64,000 nucleotides of DNA from Blastopirellula marina (GTDB lineage Bacteria > Planctomycetota > Planctomycetia > Pirellulales > Pirellulaceae). Of the stretch, positions 62,952-64,000 are shown piece after piece. A model generated the notes under the pieces. That model saw nothing but the letters and a program-made list of their open reading frames with translations. It was not told where the DNA came from and searched no databases. The stretch covers positions 186,001-250,000 of the forward strand of contig NZ_PUHY01000006.1 of NCBI RefSeq assembly GCF_002967765.1, read 5' to 3'. Both the position numbers and the translations under genes were made by a program. How positions within the stretch are numbered: position 1 is the stretch's first letter; the number at the start of each line of letters is the position of its first letter.

Positions 62952-64000
62952 ATGACGCACATTCTGGCAAAAACGACGGCAGCGACCATGCTCGCTCTGC
63001 TTGTCACCGTCAGCGCGCACGCGGACTGGCCCTTGTATCGCGGCAACGCCCTCGCTCAGGGTGTGGCGGACGAAGCCTTGGCAGATCAACTCGATCTGAA
63101 GTGGAAGTTTGAAGTCGAAGACGGAGCGTTCGAGGCAACTCCGGTCGTCGTCGATAAGGTTGCCTACATCGGCGATCTCGACGGGCGCGTCTACGCCCTC
63201 AACATGGAAGACGGATCGAAGGTCTGGACTTACGAAGGGAACGTCGAGCAGCTCTCCGGATTCATGGGTTCACCTGCCTATCGGGATGGACGGATCTATG
63301 TCGGAGACATCGACGGCGTACTCCACTGCCTCGATGCGAAAGACGGTAAGCTGATCTGGAAGTTCGAAGCCGGACTCGAGATCAACGGCAGCGTGAACTT
63401 CTATCAAGACAAAATCTTGATTGGCTCCCAGGACGCGACTCTCTACTGCTTGGACAAGTCGGACGGAAAGCTGGCCTGGAAGGTCGAAATCGAAGATCAG
63501 ATCCGCTGTATGCCAACCGTCGTTGCCAATCGAGGCTTCGTCGCCGGGTGTGACAGTAAACTTCACGTGATCGATCTCGACGAAGGGAAGGCGATCGGGA
63601 CCGTTCCGATCGACGGTCCAACTGGCTCCGCCCCGGCGGTTCGCGACGACGTCGCTTACTTCGGCACCGAAGCAGGCACCTTCTACGCCATCGATTGGAA
63701 GCAGTTGAAGGTGATCTGGCAGTTTGAAGACCCACGCAATCGTCAGCAAATCCGCGCCAGTGCCGCCGTGATGCCTGACCGAGTGATCTTTGGTTCGTAC
63801 AGCAAGAACCTCGTTTCTCTCGACTTGGCGACTGGGCAATCGCAGTGGACCTTCAAAGCCAAAGGAAAGATCAATAGCTCGCCCGTCGTCGCCGGTCAGC
63901 GCGTCTATTTTGGCTCGGCCGATAGTCGTGTTCGCGCCGTCGATGTAACCAACGGCAAGGAAGTTTGGCAGTACGAAGCCAAGAGCGGCTTCCCCGCCGG
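62952..64000 (+). CDS. Secreted PQQ-like beta-propeller protein, partial (runs off window)
   Basis: About 349 codons visible. The ATG follows GGGAG. A signal peptide (core TMLALLVTVSAHA) precedes repeated blades ending in W-x-(Y/F), e.g. KVWTYEG, LIWKFEAG, LAWKVE, VIWQFED and EVWQYEAK, with G-x-VYAL repeats between. Such PQQ/WD-like propellers are common in planctomycete envelopes. No catalytic calcium or PQQ residues can be placed. Its end lies outside the window, so domain count is incomplete. It follows the alcohol dehydrogenase by about 80 bases. Confidence 0.82.
   Translation, partial: MTHILAKTTAATMLALLVTVSAHADWPLYRGNALAQGVADEALADQLDLKWKFEVEDGAFEATPVVVDKVAYIGDLDGRVYALNMEDGSKVWTYEGNVEQLSGFMGSPAYRDGRIYVGDIDGVLHCLDAKDGKLIWKFEAGLEINGSVNFYQDKILIGSQDATLYCLDKSDGKLAWKVEIEDQIRCMPTVVANRGFVAGCDSKLHVIDLDEGKAIGTVPIDGPTGSAPAVRDDVAYFGTEAGTFYAIDWKQLKVIWQFEDPRNRQQIRASAAVMPDRVIFGSYSKNLVSLDLATGQSQWTFKAKGKINSSPVVAGQRVYFGSADSRVRAVDVTNGKEVWQYEAKSGFPA

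Overview
The window is a stretch of chromosome from a planctomycete, most likely of the Pirellulaceae (Blastopirellula/Bremerella type). This is inferred from gene content: a DUF1549/DUF1553 protein followed by a twin-arginine DUF1501 protein, a tandem DUF1080 protein, an orphan prepilin-like protein, the HpnC-HpnD-HpnE squalene route, a prokaryotic App1-like protein, and frequent TTG or GTG starts preceded by good Shine-Dalgarno sequences. No rRNA, tRNA, CRISPR array, transposase, integrase or prophage gene was seen. The region reads as ordinary core and lineage-specific chromosome rather than an island.

Layout. 1-3.3 kb (minus): a long ABC-2 permease followed by two tandem DUF21/CNNM genes. 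3.5-10.3 kb (plus): ECF sigma factor, membrane anti-sigma-like protein, secreted coiled-coil protein, DUF1549/DUF1553 and DUF1501 proteins and a small Spy-like secreted protein, closed by a strong terminator. 10.4-13.5 kb (plus): two overlapping DUF697-type GTPases. 13.5-16.5 kb (minus): DUF1801 protein, class I fructose-bisphosphate aldolase and glucose-6-phosphate isomerase. 17.1-20 kb (plus): sugar-phosphate isomerase, deoxyribose-phosphate aldolase and a di-haem peroxidase. 20-21.6 kb (minus): a YeiH-type transporter. 22-25.4 kb: App1-like phosphatase, a TPR lipoprotein and small proteins.

25.4-33.5 kb (minus) holds a four-gene set: a 1085-residue TPR protein, ExbB, ExbD and a 1095-residue membrane protein ending in a terpenoid-cyclase-like fold that lacks the cyclase DxDD motif. 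33.8-40.5 kb: nucleotide-sugar epimerase, prepilin-like protein, a CPA1 antiporter with an RCK domain, and the DUF1080 protein. 40.5-46.4 kb: isoprenoid and squalene genes, with IspH divergent from the overlapping hpnC-hpnD-hpnE operon, then a DUF4345 membrane protein and a nucleoside phosphorylase-family protein. 46.5-52.1 kb: mnmG, a helix-turn-helix/receiver fusion behind a near-consensus promoter, a soluble histidine kinase and an NhaC antiporter. 52.4-58.7 kb: mostly hypothetical secreted or membrane proteins and a compact SNF2 helicase. 58.9-62.9 kb: an adenylate-forming enzyme, an acyl/aldehyde reductase and an iron-type alcohol dehydrogenase in LuxE-LuxC-ADH order, which would fit reduction of an acid to an alcohol. 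A PQQ-type beta-propeller gene runs off the right edge.

The most noteworthy items are the TPR-ExbB-ExbD-cyclase-fold locus, the acid-to-alcohol cassette, the paired GTPases, the HTH-receiver/orphan kinase pair, and several unexplained perfect inverted repeats.
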